Positions 54,675 to 64,000 of a stretch of DNA of 64,000 nucleotides are shown piece by piece. A program made the translations under genes and the position numbers. Under the pieces are notes generated by a model that ran no database searches, was not told the DNA's origin, and saw only the letters and a list, made by a program, of their open reading frames with translations. The stretch is from Dendrophyllia cribrosa. Its lineage: Eukaryota; Cnidaria; Anthozoa; Scleractinia; Dendrophylliidae. Every line of letters starts with the position of its first letter. Positions within the stretch are counted from its first letter, which is position 1. The stretch is taken from the NCBI GenBank assembly GCA_024195265.1, contig JAJLRJ010000006.1, positions 8,040,139-8,104,138 on the forward strand, given 5' to 3'.

Positions 54675-57545
54675 CCAATATTATTATTAATAATAGTATT
54701 AATAATATTAATATTAATACTCTTAGCCGGTCAGTTCAAGGTTTGAAACATGAAGCGTATGTTAAAAGTGTATATGATAGATTTTTTCATTTGCTTGATT
54801 GTATCTGCACATTGTTCTGATAAGAAAATAAAAAAAATTGATATTGATTTTTCTTCCACGTATTTTAGCCGTCTAAAACGTAAAATTTCACTTCCGATGC
54901 TCTCTCCCCCGCAGAGGCTCCTATCAATAAAGAACATACGGTATTCGCTCTTCAATGGAAGCAGCAATAAAGGGACGCCTACAGCTAAATGTTGCTGGGT
55001 TTAATTTTCTTCTCAACAAATGAGCTTTGCAAGTGGACTCATTAAAGTTTGCTTTCGTTTCTTTTTAGCCTTAGGAATTGCATTATTTGTGTACGGAGTA
55101 TATTTTGAGCTCTGAAACTGACTATATATGTTAGTGTAGGATTTTGTGGCTGCAATACAATAACACGAAACAAATGGAGCGGAAAAGACAAAAATAGAAG
55201 CCTATTATCAGTCAGCAGTGAATCACTTACTTATTTGAATTAAGCCTAAAGTCTGGCTTTCACTAGCGACATAAGCAAAGTGAAAGCAAAACAGCGCTGC
55301 TATGTCCAAGTGAAAACAGACCCGACATAAGCATAAGCATACCTGATAAGCGCAAGGATAAGCATAAGAGTCAATCTTATAACATCTACTCATCAAACTT
55401 TCGGATTGATGTTTAGGTCGACAATGACATGAGGTCTCGATAATTATGCTAAATAGGTTCTTCCGCTTCTAATGGCACTTTTGACCACTAACATTGAGCG
55501 TTGCTCTTTTGCTCGTTTTAAAAGCACTTCTTTCAATTATTGAAAATGAAAGAATCATTCTTATTACAAGCGAGTGAGTGAAGTTAATTCCATTTGAAAA
55601 AGGCCATCTCTGCAAAAAATCATATCCCTTGCACCTTTTAGGAAATAGACTACTAACCTTTTCCACGAGTCCTAGCTTCTTTGACGCGACGATGAATCTG
55701 TCTTGAAAACCACTTTGCAGCCAATTATATTACCGCGAATGATGTAATCAATTATATTTATAATTCTGGGGGGGGGGGGGGGGGGGGGGGTGGGAGGGGG
55801 GAAGAGGGGGAGGGGGGAGGGTTGCTCCGAACTACGGTTCACAATATTGCATTATTGTAAGTTGTTATTTTTTCATCAAATTTATCTTATAGATGAAATA
55901 TGTTTTGTATGAAATAATAGTGCAATCCTGCATGAGCTATTCAATAATAAATGCACATAACAAACTAGCAAATAAGCTGGTCAAGGAAAACGTGCTGATG
56001 TGTAACGTTGACTTCAATTCACAAAATATTAGAATATTGATACACGGGAGTATAGACCAAACAATAATAGCAAACGCCAAGATATTTTTGGATCGTGACT
56101 AGGGTCGCAAATATGCCTGGGGTTATAGCAATTTGGCGATTTCTTTACGGCTTTAACTCGATATGATCGTACCATGAGTGCCAAAAATCAAAATTCAAGA
56201 AAAAATCCCAAATTTCATTTTGTAAAATATTGAAAAACAAATGGTACAATTCAGAAGTACTGCTAAAAAGGTTTTATTTGATTGGTCACAAAATAGGATT
56301 TCGTCCACAGACACAAAAGTTAGAACTACACTTCATTTCTCCATAATTGACTATGGGAGCGAAAGGGTAACATAACGATCCGAAGGACACAGCAAATAAT
56401 CCGTTACTCGGCTGACGTTAGAAACTTTCAAAACTTTATGTAAGAGCATCTAATTTCAAAATAGAATACATTATGTAATACACCTTGTAGGTACTTTTAT
56501 GATGATAATAAAAAAATTATCAAATGCATGTTTAGTTCAATCATTACATGATTGGTGAGCTGAACAATGTAGCTTTAAAATTCCGTCTTGGAAGGCGATT
56601 CCCGACTTACGACCGCTTGATACGTGTTTTGGTTCATAAGCATAAGCATACGCATACGCATAAGCGGAAGCATGACAGCGCTTATGTCCAGTGAAAACGG
56701 GCTCAACATAAGCATAAGCACAAGCATAAGTGCAAGCATAAGGAACAATGTTATGATTGTGTCTATGTTCGTTTTCACTTGACGTAAATTCTCATACTAA
56801 CTCCGCCGGTGACAACCAGGCTTGACAGGTATTTTGTAGAGCCTGAAGTCGAGTCGAGGGGGATAGGTCGGGTGATATTGTCTGTGCTCGATGTCTTTTC
56901 CTTTAGCTGTGTTGCTGCATGATTTTTTGTTGCAGGACATTTGTTGTCCTAGCAAATTCGCTTGAGGTGATATTATTTCCAGAATCACCCATCCCCCTCA
57001 CAAATAAAGTGGTCGCCCCCCCCCCCCCCCCCCCCCCCCATCCCTCCAAAAAAATAGTCCCAAACCAATTAAAATGTTCTTAATACTTTCCATTCTTTGA
57101 TTCCCACATCTAGTCTGAATTGCTTAAAGTAACACGATCAGTTGTCCCAAAATGTTTTTTTCTCTACATGCCAAATATTTTATTGGCCAAATAACGTAAG
57201 ACGACTACAATGGAAACTAACCCTAAAATCAATAGCAGCTGTGTTTTACAAGGCCAATGAAAATAGAGGCTTTTAAAGAGCTGCGACCTTACCGACTTTA
57301 GACATTATTATAAAATCCATAAAAAAATGTAAGTCAAGCCTAAGAGATTACAATATTGTTATTGATAATACATTACACGTTCTTATATACATGTATAATA
57401 CATTCATGGGAAACATACTGGCAGTACAGTTCAAGTTTTACAACTTTTTTAACTCTCTGATGTTACTCGAGATTTTGAGTTTAAAACGTAGCGAAGCATA
57501 TGTTTAAAACGCTTTTAATAAACTTTTAGAAACCCCTGATGTAAA
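54675..57545. other. Repeat-rich interval between TM genes 2 and 3
   Basis: Contains an (AAT/ATT) run (54675-54720), an R2-type fragment (55255-55380), a relic of the exon-like frame with DYIIRGNIIGCKVVFKT (55665-55750, minus), a poly-G tract (55768-55800), a decayed TTAA MITE with R4 interior (56157-56366), a second R2 fragment (56635-56785) and a poly-C tract (57017-57040). No S-type segment follows gene 3 on its 3' side. No intact gene is seen. Confidence 0.65.
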
Positions 57546-57549
57546 AACA

Positions 57550-58476
57550 TTACTTTCTATCTTTCTCTGGATTAGCTGGCGTTGTTGGTATGTTACCCGT
57601 AGAGGAACTTTCAGTAAACTGATCTAAATAATCATGGTGGCAAAGAATATTTCTGTTATCAACAAACAGCTTTTCCCAGTAGAAAATGTAGATTCTATAG
57701 GATAATATGATGGACGCAAACTTTCGGATTACGCCAAACAAGGTAAAAGAATCCGAAGGAATGTCGATATCTTTATCAATACCATAAATGTTGAGTGCTA
57801 GCTGCAAAGAGCAGATGACAAATTCTACAAAATAACATAAAAAGAAAAGGAATATGTTAACCTTAAAAAAGGCCAAAATCCTTAAGGGATACTTTTTTCG
57901 AGAGTGGTTAACCTGGGTGAAGTTCAAAAAACAAATGGATATTACTTGAGCGCCCTCCCGAATTATAAAAGCCCACATCAAAGCAATTTCATTTCCCGAG
58001 TCATTTTTCAGCCCAATAATTACAAGATAACGTGCAATAAACATTCCAAACAAAGCCACGAGACTCCAAACAGATGGCAGGCGAACAAGCAATCTCAAGA
58101 TGGTGGAATAACCAAAGAACGAAGGTACTTTTGTCAAAGTGAGTATCACCAGGCCAGTATTAAATATCTGCGAAATCAACCAGGCGAGTTGCAGCTGTTC
58201 AGAGTGACGAAATGTCTCAATATGCGTGGACTGGAAGCTGGTATGTTTTGCAAGGAGAGTTGTCTCAAAAGCCCTGATGGAATACAAGACCAACCCAATC
58301 ACCTGCCACGCGAAAAACAGAATGTACGTCATGCAGCCGAGTGTTTTCGTAGCAGTGAAGGAGAGTGTTGTAAAACGTTTCAACAAGAAACGGCTTTGGA
58401 CATCTCGGTTTGTAACTTCCACTGCTTCAATGTTGATGTAAGAAGTCTTAGTGCCAATTGAAGGCTGAAATGCCAT
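57550..58476 (-). CDS. Multi-pass membrane protein, array copy 3
   Basis: 308 codons, ATG at 58476, stop at 57552-57550. Hydrophobic segments match copies 1 and 2, and the block FYWEKLFVDNRNILCHHDYL is retained, but the tail differs (QFTESSSTGNIPTTPANPEK...). The central region has diverged most (NDSGNEIALMWAFIIREGAQ; SLQLALNIYGIDKDIDIPSD), so it is the most distant paralogue there, yet its first 57 or so codons and 5' intron are close to copy 1. An acceptor (TTTTCCTTTTTAG) ends at the ATG. The frame is intact, suggesting function is retained; the promoter exon is not located. Confidence 0.77.
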   Translation of the reverse strand: MAFQPSIGTKTSYINIEAVEVTNRDVQSRFLLKRFTTLSFTATKTLGCMTYILFFAWQVIGLVLYSIRAFETTLLAKHTSFQSTHIETFRHSEQLQLAWLISQIFNTGLVILTLTKVPSFFGYSTILRLLVRLPSVWSLVALFGMFIARYLVIIGLKNDSGNEIALMWAFIIREGAQVISICFLNFTQVNHSRKKYPLRILAFFKVNIFLFFLCYFVEFVICSLQLALNIYGIDKDIDIPSDSFTLFGVIRKFASIILSYRIYIFYWEKLFVDNRNILCHHDYLDQFTESSSTGNIPTTPANPEKDRK

Positions 58477-58701
58477 CTAAAAAGGAAAATTAATGGTCAG
58501 TGTACTCTAATTACAGTTGTTGCAAAAAGCCTTCTAATTTTTAAGCAAATAAACGGATAATTTTTGATATAACAGAGTTCTATAACTAAAAAATGGACAA
58601 ATACCGAGAAGACAGTGCTTGTGATGTAACGACAGGATACAACGATCGTGTAAAAGGGGCTATGTCACCATTTTTAGTGTTACTTCAGAAACCTAAAAGA
58701 C

Positions 58702-58879
58702 ATGTTTTGCGACGTCATACGCGCGCGCGAGTTAGCCCTGCCCAACGCGTATGGCGAGCGGGCGCCGGGCGGGCACACGGACCGACACGCCCGCGAAACA
58801 TTCCGCTAGCCATGACCATGAAAAATGAGTATGAGTATGGGGCTCCGCAGTTGGCTTTCGGTCCGCGAGAGCTCCGCTA
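58702..58879. mobile_element. R1 element, 3' fragment (copy D)
   Basis: Contains only the last 180 bp or so of R1, from GTTTTGCGACGTCATACGCG to GAGAGCTCCGCT. It replaces about 720 bp present in U1 (46205-46925). Confidence 0.75.
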
Positions 58880-59464
58880 TAAAAAAGTGTTAATTAATTA
58901 TTTAATGAAATCATGCAAGTATACTGTATTTTACTAAATTGTGATCTGACATTGATATGAAAATAATTCCCTAGTTTTGTAATAAATGTTCATCTTTAAT
59001 CCGTTGCTGCCTGGAGATGAAAACGCAAATTAATATTTACAACGCGTGAAATTAAATTACATAAGGATTTGCTTGTTTATTTTTACTATTTCTAAGGCCA
59101 CTAGAATGAGAAAGGATGTTAGCAATTAGAATGTTTGGCAATAAAATCGAGCAAAGCGCTTTCGGTTTCGAATTACCGTTATGAAGAATTTGAATACGCC
59201 ACGAGTATCGTGAAGCGGAATTAATTTTAATTGGCTGATTTCACAAATTCAATCAATTAAAAGAAATGGGTGGTGGACGTTGTGTAGATCAGAAGATTTT
59301 TACAAGCGTAGTGAAAGTAGAGCCTCATGGTAGGTTACAGCACTCTGAATTCAGATAACTCTGGATAATTTTCGTTTTCTTTTATAATAAGTACTTTGTT
59401 GAAATAATAAGTCCTTTACACATTAATGAGATTGGAGATTATACAATATAATAAAATAAAAAAA

Positions 59465-59487
59465 AAATATATATATATATATATATC
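59465..59487. repeat. (AT)n microsatellite
   Basis: AT dinucleotide run. The U1 counterpart (47567-47580) is shorter. It marks the same position next to the LINE relic. Confidence 0.9.
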
Positions 59488-59509
59488 ACAAAAACTTAAC
59501 ACATAGGAA

Positions 59510-60880
59510 TGTCTCAAGTGTATACATAAACATAGTCTAATAAAACTTTATTACACCTAACTGTGAGAGAAAAAATAGTGAAAAAAAGAGAAAGGGAATA
59601 GCGGCGACGGCACCTTCCTGCAGATAAACCAAATTGGCTGTCTATCGCACAGTGTTGTCCATTTCGATTTGAATTTGGTCGAGGTATGATTTTTAAAAGA
59701 GAATGTTCGTTCGCAAAGGATCTTTTCATTAAGTAAGAGGCGGGAAATTTCAATACAAGAGGGGGACATTGATGTTTTCGGTTTTGGTCATTTTTGAGAT
59801 CGGTTTTTCGGTTTTTGCACTCAAAATTTCCGGTTTTTCGGTTGTTGTATCCGTTTTGGGTTTCGGTTTTTTCCTTTTTAAACATCCGGTTTTCGGTTTT
59901 TATGAATACGAAAAGCGGTTTTTGGGTTTGGGCTTTCGCCTCCTAGTTTCTAGTCCTTTTTAATAAACCTCGATCAACCCGTGTAGGTTCACGTTCGCCA
60001 TCCAAGTGACGTTGCCGGTGAAAGTGGCCCACAAGATGCAATAGAAGTTTAGCCTAATTCTATTCAGTGCAATAGCTTTAAAATGAAAGAAGAAAGATGT
60101 GGCCGCTTAATACGGGGCCGTTATATACAGGTTCGACTGTAGTTATATTTCGCTGTGGTATCAAGGGTCAGGGGTTTAAGGTTTGTGAATTTGCTATTTT
60201 GATCATTATGTTCGGCGGTTTTTCGGTTTTCACTGAAATTTTGAGCGGTTTTTTGGTTTCCAGTATAGGCCCCAATGCCCCCCTCATACAAGGGAAGTGG
60301 TTATTCAACCAGGACAGAAAGATATGATATTTGGCAATGATAAAAAAAAATAATTAAAGGCACGGAAAAGAGTTGATTTTGGTTTATAGCCATTAATAAT
60401 ATCGGCAGCGTTTGAGATTGCATTTTCAGATCTTTTATCCTGATTCCATCAAGCGATGTCAGCTACGGGGCATTCATAAAGTAAATGAATTCAAGTTTCT
60501 TGATCGCAGCTTGAGGAAGTTTTCAGTTTCATTTATTGAAGTCTGTTGTTAGTAGGGAAAATGTTGTTTATTACTTTGAATGAAAACATCTTGGTTTGTT
60601 TTCCATTGCTGTGACATTAAAGATAATTTCTTTCAGCTTTTCCACTCTACATTGGGAGTTTTTAATGAACAAAAAACATGTAGTTTGCGAGTGCTTTTGG
60701 TAGAAACGCTATCCGGCGTGAGATTATTGTTATCAATAATTGTGAGGTTTAGTACATAGTTTATGATCGATATCTTCCAAACATCAGGAATTGCAACTAA
60801 AAGACCATTGTACATTAAGAAATTCACTGACAAGCCATAGTTTTGTTGGAATTCAGATCTTGATAGAAATCACTAAGAAG
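59510..60880 (-). pseudogene. Decayed LINE ORF2 fragment in U3, split by an insertion
   Basis: Same relic as 47600-48760. SVNFLMYNGLLVAIPDVWK is read near 60800, and NEKILCERTFSFKNHTSTK near 59720. Inserted sequence at 59765-60290 divides it. Confidence 0.62.
59765..60290. repeat. U3-specific insertion rich in TTTTCGGTTTT
   Basis: U1 runs continuously from AATACAAGGGGAGATATGAT (47841) where U3 has about 520 bp extra. The insert has two clusters of TTTTCGGTTT-type motifs (59772-59935 and 60215-60260) around CACGTTCGCCATCCAAGTGA. Approximate copies of TACAAG-GGGG border both sides. Family unknown. Confidence 0.6.
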
Positions 60881-61615
60881 GTGATGTATTTTAAACACTA
60901 ATATTTTGTACCATGATGAATAGAAGATATCATGGTTTTCCATCTATTCCGCTTAATAAAGTGGTTATTCCAAATGATTTCATTTTGTTATTGATTAGCA
61001 GAAGCAGATTAGAAGAGTAGCTGTTGCCAAACATTAAGTACCTCTTTGTAAAAGGATGGTAGATTTATCCTAAATTCAAGTCTTAAATGTCAAAATCGCA
61101 ATCAAAGAGGAAAGGGCCTCCATATTGAGTCGTAGCTGCGGATAATTCATGCTCATTCAGCACTGAGATTCTCTTTTCGGTATCTTCTCTCAGAACCGTG
61201 TTATGAATGGGTTTAAATGTTCGGAAGACCGAAGTTGTTGGGCCTCTTTCGTTGCAAACAAATGATTGAGCTTTGCAACTGCACTAATTACTCCACAAAT
61301 ATCGTTTGCTTCTTTATCGATTGTTTATACCATAAGCACAAATGCATCTGCGTTTCCGGAATTAGTAATACAAATAGAGCCCATATAAGTACCATAAAAA
61401 GTATGAAGTCCGCTTATTTTTATAGAGTCTGGGTAACTATCCCTCCTCTTCATCTCAGTGTTGCATCCAAGTTTCTACACTGTTCATTGTTAGCGGAACC
61501 ACTAACACTGAACATTCCATGCTGACGTTGATTGAAAACAAAATTTTGCTCAAATGCTCCGATAGTAAAGATTATGCCATTAAGCGAAGTCGTTGGTGTT
61601 TATCCGTACTTGCAC

Positions 61616-61852
61616 CTACCTCTTGTACAATGGAGTAAATTTCTGCTTTAACTTCCTTCTTCGATGCGATGGTTGTGTCTTGAAAACTACTTTGCATCCA
61701 ATTATATTACCACAAATGATGTAATCGATCACATGTTTGAAGGGATTTTCCCTCAAACAACTTTCATAATGGTGTTCTGTCAGCTGCTGCTGGAAGCTCC
61801 GGGCTAGCATGAAAACGTACCCAGCGTCTAGAGCTTTTGTTTTCGTCATCAA
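61616..61852 (-). pseudogene. Exon-like conserved frame in U3 (unknown protein)
   Basis: A 78-codon frame includes KALDAGYVFMLARSFQQQL, HHYESCLRENPFKHV and IDYIICGNIIGCKVVFKT. The last block is also recognisable in U1 (49264-49480) and between genes 2 and 3 (55665-55750) with substitutions. The U1 copy is frameshifted. It could be a relic of a neighbouring gene co-duplicated with the array. I find no confident splice donor after FKT, and the family is not recognised. Confidence 0.35.
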
Positions 61853-62235
61853 ATTGCTTGCAGACAGAGCTGCGATAGATTTATTTTATAATCAGTTATA
61901 CATGTATATGAAATAACAGTGTACTGCACGATCTGCACGAGCAAGTAAAAATTGAATGCACAATCATGGACTTAGGCCAGCGGGGCTCCAGTATCATGCA
62001 CTGTGAAATATAAATAGTCACAGACAGAAAGCATGTAGCGTAAACTTTCATTCGTAATTTTCACAACTCTAGATTCGAATATTCATACGCGCATTGACTG
62101 GAGCAAAAGCCAACTCAGCGCTTTCAAGGGGGCTTACGGCCTAGCATTTGCACTTCCTGTTTTCCTTTGAATAGAAACTGTCTGCAGTATACGACATTAT
62201 GATCACTTTTAAAGGGCGCCCAACTAATCGTTTCG

Positions 62236-62273
62236 GGAATTATAAATATCCGTTCTGAAGACGTCTGTCGCGT
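62236..62273 (+). promoter_or_regulatory. Conserved TATA-containing motif, U3
   Basis: CGTTTCGGGAATTATAAATA then TCCGTTCTGAAGACGTCTGT, the paralogue of 50868-50905. Function inferred only. Confidence 0.35.
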
Positions 62274-62301
62274 AAATATTGGTAGACCTTGGAACAGCAG
62301 A

Positions 62302-62470
62302 ATTCGCCACTTTAGAAACGAGAAGGAAACTGCGCCGAGTGAACTTTTGCAACGACTTCTGGGACTGTTACTGGGGACAGAGACAAAAGAAGCGTCCCCT
62401 GTAACGATCCCAGAAGTCGTTGCGAAAGTTCACTCGGCTCAGTTTCCTCCTCGTTTCTAAAGTGGCGAAT
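62302..62470. mobile_element. U3-specific hairpin MITE
   Basis: ATTCGCCACTTTAGAAACGA (62302) is inverted at 62451-62470, and pairing continues through most of the 169 bp (GAGTGAACTTT.GCAACGACT). U1 lacks it: 50919-50945 reads CAGAAGAATGTTGGTAACTT directly. Flanks suggest a 2-3 bp target duplication (AT or AAT), too short to be sure. Confidence 0.85.
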
Positions 62471-62877
62471 GTTGGTAACTTGAACTGCCAGGGGGGATTT
62501 CAAAAGTGTTCCAGCTACAATGTACCTGGCCATACCGAGAATCAATTTCTATAATTAAGTGAAACAGGAGAAATCCAGTTAACATATGCTAAAAGCAAAC
62601 GTTTAAAGTTTTGTCGAAAATTTCAGTTCACAAATCGATTACAAAATTTCAATTTTACGGCATTATTGCCCTGATTGACCCATGATTTTCATTGAGCGCG
62701 AAGTCTTTTGGTTCTCTCTGATACCAGGGGTATAGAGGAGTTTGTATCAGAAGGAGACTTCTCTCTGATATTGTTAACTGTCCCGGTATCCGAAGGGAAG
62801 ACGTCCGTAAGAAGACGCTCGGCTATAGTTTGTATATTCCTTTTTTAATAGGTAATCAAAGATTGGAATTTGATACC

Positions 62878-64000
62878 CAGTCAAGCAACTTAGCAGCTCC
62901 GTAGGAGAAAGGATTGTTGAATTGAGTAACAGAACCAGCGTTTCCTTCGCATAAAATAAAGCACTGTAAAAAAATATTGGGCAAACTATAATTCTTTGTA
63001 GTTTATTCTTTTCAATAACCTACTACTAAAATTTTAATCTTAGCGTCTAGGTAACCGACTTTAAACAATGACAACAACAGCGACAACAATATTTATTTTA
63101 CCCTACAATAATTTTACAACAATCTTAGTCAGTCAAACAACTTAGCAGCTCCGTAAGAGAAAGGATTGTTGATTGACAGAACCAGCGTTTCCTTCGCATA
63201 AAACTAAGCAACAAGAAATATTGGGCAAACTATAAGTCTTTGTAGTTTATTTTTTTTAATCGCCTACTGAACTACGATTTTAATCATAGTGTCTGAGGAA
63301 CTGAGTACAACAACAACAATCTTTATTTTACCCTAGAGCCTACAATAAGTATTTACAATTTTGAATAAGAAAAATAATAGGGTTACTGGATAACCAAAAT
63401 AACCTTGAAAGTAAAAAGTTTAACGTTTATAACTTTACAAAAATTTAATACAGTAAATACCCACCAAACTTCGTGGCTTTTTCTGACATTTATCTGGAAA
63501 CATTTTCAATGGCAGATTTTTGTCCATAGCAGCCATATTTAACAACAATGTTTAATACCCAAGTTTTGAATTTTCTGCTAAGATTAACATTTAAACGGAA
63601 ATTATTTAATTTCCTTGTACTGATTTTTACAATTTAAGATTATAAATTTAGGCATTTCTCATTTGATTTTGTTTACTTTTGTCTAAATTTTGGCGCTTTT
63701 CTAAAATGATGCAAATCCAAGGGTCAATCAATAAAACTTTTACAAGTGTAATTTACAAGTGTAGCCATTGTTTCAGAGGTTGAAAACAATAGCTACACAT
63801 GTAGAAGTCTTACTGAATTGACCCCAAGATGGCAGTTTAAGAATGGTGGCCATTTGAAATGATAACGTCCTCGCATCACGTAATCTATATTTACTTGGAC
63901 GGGCTGGATGTGCTATAAGTCCTCAAAGTTTCATAGGTATTGCTTAATTAATGTTCTTTACGTTACCCACCGCGCGGTCCCAAAAGACCAAAAAATGCCC
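62878..64000. repeat. Segmental repeat S3 (partial at window edge)
   Basis: Third copy of the S segment, with two separated 60-bp-type units (62881, 63128). It carries the TTAA empty site at 63552-63555 and the MITE at 63722-63823. It stops at the window edge before reaching the expected gene copy. Confidence 0.85.
63722..63823. mobile_element. 102-bp MITE with 5-bp target duplication CCAAG
   Basis: Starts GGTCAAT and ends ATTGACC. The interior is an imperfect palindrome (TACAAGTGTAGCCATTGTTT / AAACAATAGCTACACATGTA). CCAAG flanks both sides (63717-63721 and 63824-63828). S2 (52629-52639, AATCCAAGATAG) and S1 (35627-35637, AATCCAAGATGG) show the empty site with one CCAAG. Confidence 0.92.

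Larger units (their letters stand above)
58553..62877. repeat. Segmental repeat U3 (5' flank of TM gene 3)
   Basis: Paralogue of U1. At 58537-58565 it has the uninterrupted sequence that is split by the Ngaro-like insertion upstream of gene 1. It ends at 62877, where S3 begins, so a further gene copy is expected beyond the right edge of the window. Confidence 0.85.

Overview
This is eukaryotic, AT-rich, repeat-dense DNA with spliced genes. It is most likely from an anthozoan cnidarian such as a stony coral or anemone. That assignment is inference: it rests on the mix of a CD36-family receptor, Academ and Ngaro-like transposons, CR1/L1-type LINE relics and many small inverted-repeat elements. 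I saw no bacterial-style operons, rRNA genes, intact tRNA genes or CRISPR arrays.

Region 1 (1-7478, minus strand): the 5' part of a CD36/SCARB-family scavenger receptor. Four coding exons join in phase 0: 7317-7478, 5445-5531, 4180-4335 and 1-305, with the last running off the left edge. Its introns are filled with mobile repeats: two tandem copies of a TIR element (R1), a 60-bp tandem repeat, a TTAA-flanked MITE and several hairpin MITEs.

Region 2 (7500-34700): I could not support any host gene here. It holds stacked MITEs and palindromes, LINE fragments (16930-17530 plus; 29100-29900 minus), monomer arrays of about 100-115 bp (18310-18760, 21410-21830), a third R1 copy carrying a nested TTAA element, and a 2.4-kb near-perfect palindrome flanked by TTAA (31475-33864).

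Region 3 (34740-64000): a tandem segmental duplication containing three paralogous single-coding-exon genes on the minus strand (36285-37193, 53279-54196, 57550-58476). Each encodes a membrane protein of about 300 residues with six or more predicted TM segments, of a family I cannot name. In all three a 3' splice site directly precedes the ATG, and the middle gene has a visible TATA box and 5' leader exon. The first gene is a mosaic: its 5' end matches gene 3 and the rest matches gene 2. Flanking segments are repeated too: S1/S2/S3 on the 3' side and U1/U3 on the 5' side. Comparing paralogues exposes several insertions with their empty sites.

The clearest nested structure is upstream of gene 1. 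A Ngaro-like (DIRS-order) element with split direct repeats A1..B1-A2-B2 and an SGNH-hydrolase ORF (37271-46065) is interrupted in A1 by a 4.36-kb Academ-type DNA transposon (37472-41833). The Academ element has long TIRs, a 3-bp duplication, an XPG/FEN1-like nuclease and a Cys-rich tail. All the transposon ORFs are broken. The host genes show no evident pathway relationship beyond shared ancestry within the array.
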